Positions 61,277 through 61,729 of a stretch of 61,729 bases of DNA are shown here, piece by piece (position 1 is the stretch's first letter; each line of letters opens with the position of its first letter). The stretch is from contig NZ_FOJS01000015.1 in the NCBI RefSeq assembly GCF_900111865.1, positions 1 through 61,729 on the forward strand. The letters are read 5' to 3'. This DNA is from Parageobacillus thermantarcticus. GTDB lineage: Bacteria; Bacillota; Bacilli; Bacillales; Anoxybacillaceae. Position numbers and translations under genes: made by a program. The notes below the pieces were generated by a model that saw nothing but the letters and a program-made list of their open reading frames with translations, ran no database searches and was not told the origin of the DNA.

Positions 61277-61729
61277 ATGAATATCAAAAAATTATTTGAG
61301 TTACAAAAGCAATTGGATTTACGAATCGAAAAAGAGCATCCGCGGAAACCTGGCGAAGATCGGTTAGCAAAGAAAATCCTTGCGTTGATGGTGGAGCTTG
61401 GTGAACTTGCGAACGAAGCTAGATTTTTCAAATATTGGAGCCATGACCAGGCGCCGAGAACAAAAATTGAATATATATGCCCGACTTGTAACGGAACTGG
61501 CGATGAAAATTATGATAGTTATATTGACGATCTCGAAGGTGGTTACACGCACGAAGTCATTAATTGTGAGGATTGCGGGGGAACGGGGACTTTAGGTTAC
61601 AAAAATCCACTCCTTGAAGAATACGTGGACTGCCTGCATTTCATCTTATCGATCGGAAACGACATCAACATGAATGAAGTGTATGAAGATTATGAACCAA
61701 AGCCGTTGTATTTCGGTGACGGTGATATT
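61277..61729 (+). CDS. Dimeric dUTPase with zinc insertion (partial)
   Basis: At least 151 residues, running off the window end. The start MNIKKLFELQKQLDLRI and MVELGELANEARFFKYW (first E-x-x-E metal site) match dimeric all-alpha dUTPases of phages; LLEEYVDCLHFILSIG supplies the second E-E-x-x-D site. Between them CPTCNGTG and CEDCGGTG form a DnaJ-like zinc insertion. It hydrolyses dUTP to keep uracil out of phage DNA. GGGGG precedes ATG 61277. Confidence 0.82.
   Translation, partial: MNIKKLFELQKQLDLRIEKEHPRKPGEDRLAKKILALMVELGELANEARFFKYWSHDQAPRTKIEYICPTCNGTGDENYDSYIDDLEGGYTHEVINCEDCGGTGTLGYKNPLLEEYVDCLHFILSIGNDINMNEVYEDYEPKPLYFGDGDI

Overview
The window looks like a piece of a thermophilic, spore-forming Bacillaceae chromosome, most likely (Para)geobacillus or a close relative. 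This is inferred from gene content and from gene order matching the Bacillus subtilis yur/yus region; no database search was possible. Spore-coat genes, SigA-type promoters, and Fur, PerR, FadR and BirA boxes of the Bacillus type all fit.

Positions 1-17,950 hold a complete type VII secretion (T7SS/ESX) operon (yukE-yukD-yukC-yukBA-yueB-yueC). Downstream is a cassette array of polymorphic toxins: a small WXG-like partner followed by four copies of one effector scaffold (a ~100-residue helical N-terminus plus a pre-toxin TG segment). Each copy has, or once had, a different C-terminal toxin and its own immunity gene. The first copy is intact, the second and third carry single-base frameshifts, and the fourth is debris that ends beside a decayed possible transposase.

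Positions 17,950-25,000 hold oxidative-stress and iron functions: catalase with a PerR box, a short flavin oxidoreductase, a Fur-boxed zinc-ribbon microprotein, and the four-gene yclNOPQ-type siderophore importer. Positions 25,000-29,900 are a biotin locus (bioY with a BirA operator, then bioD-bioA) split by a TnpB-family gene followed by a run of hairpins that looks like its guide RNA scaffold. Positions 29,900-32,800 carry small glycine-rich and spore-coat genes plus a small element with IS256-type ends.

Positions 31,600-50,170 match the B. subtilis yus/yur order: fadM, FadR-boxed fadN-fadA-fadE, yusI, gcvH, yusF, yusE, yusD, S-box riboswitch-metN-metI-metQ, yurZ, and the sufC-sufD-sufS-sufU-sufB iron-sulfur operon. 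These genes cover fatty-acid beta-oxidation, glycine cleavage, methionine uptake and Fe-S assembly.

From 50,181 to the end is the left arm of a prophage next to sufB: integrase, ImmA-like protease, CI-like repressor and Cro-like regulator with three matching 15-bp palindromic operators, an antirepressor, a possible Tad2-type anti-Thoeris protein, and a skin-element-like recombination/replication module (yqaI, yqaJ, recT, an O-like initiator with internal iterons, a DnaC-like loader). The arm also has a tRNA-like RNA in the leader of a zinc-finger gene, a decayed homing-endonuclease chimera, and a dUTPase cut by the window edge.
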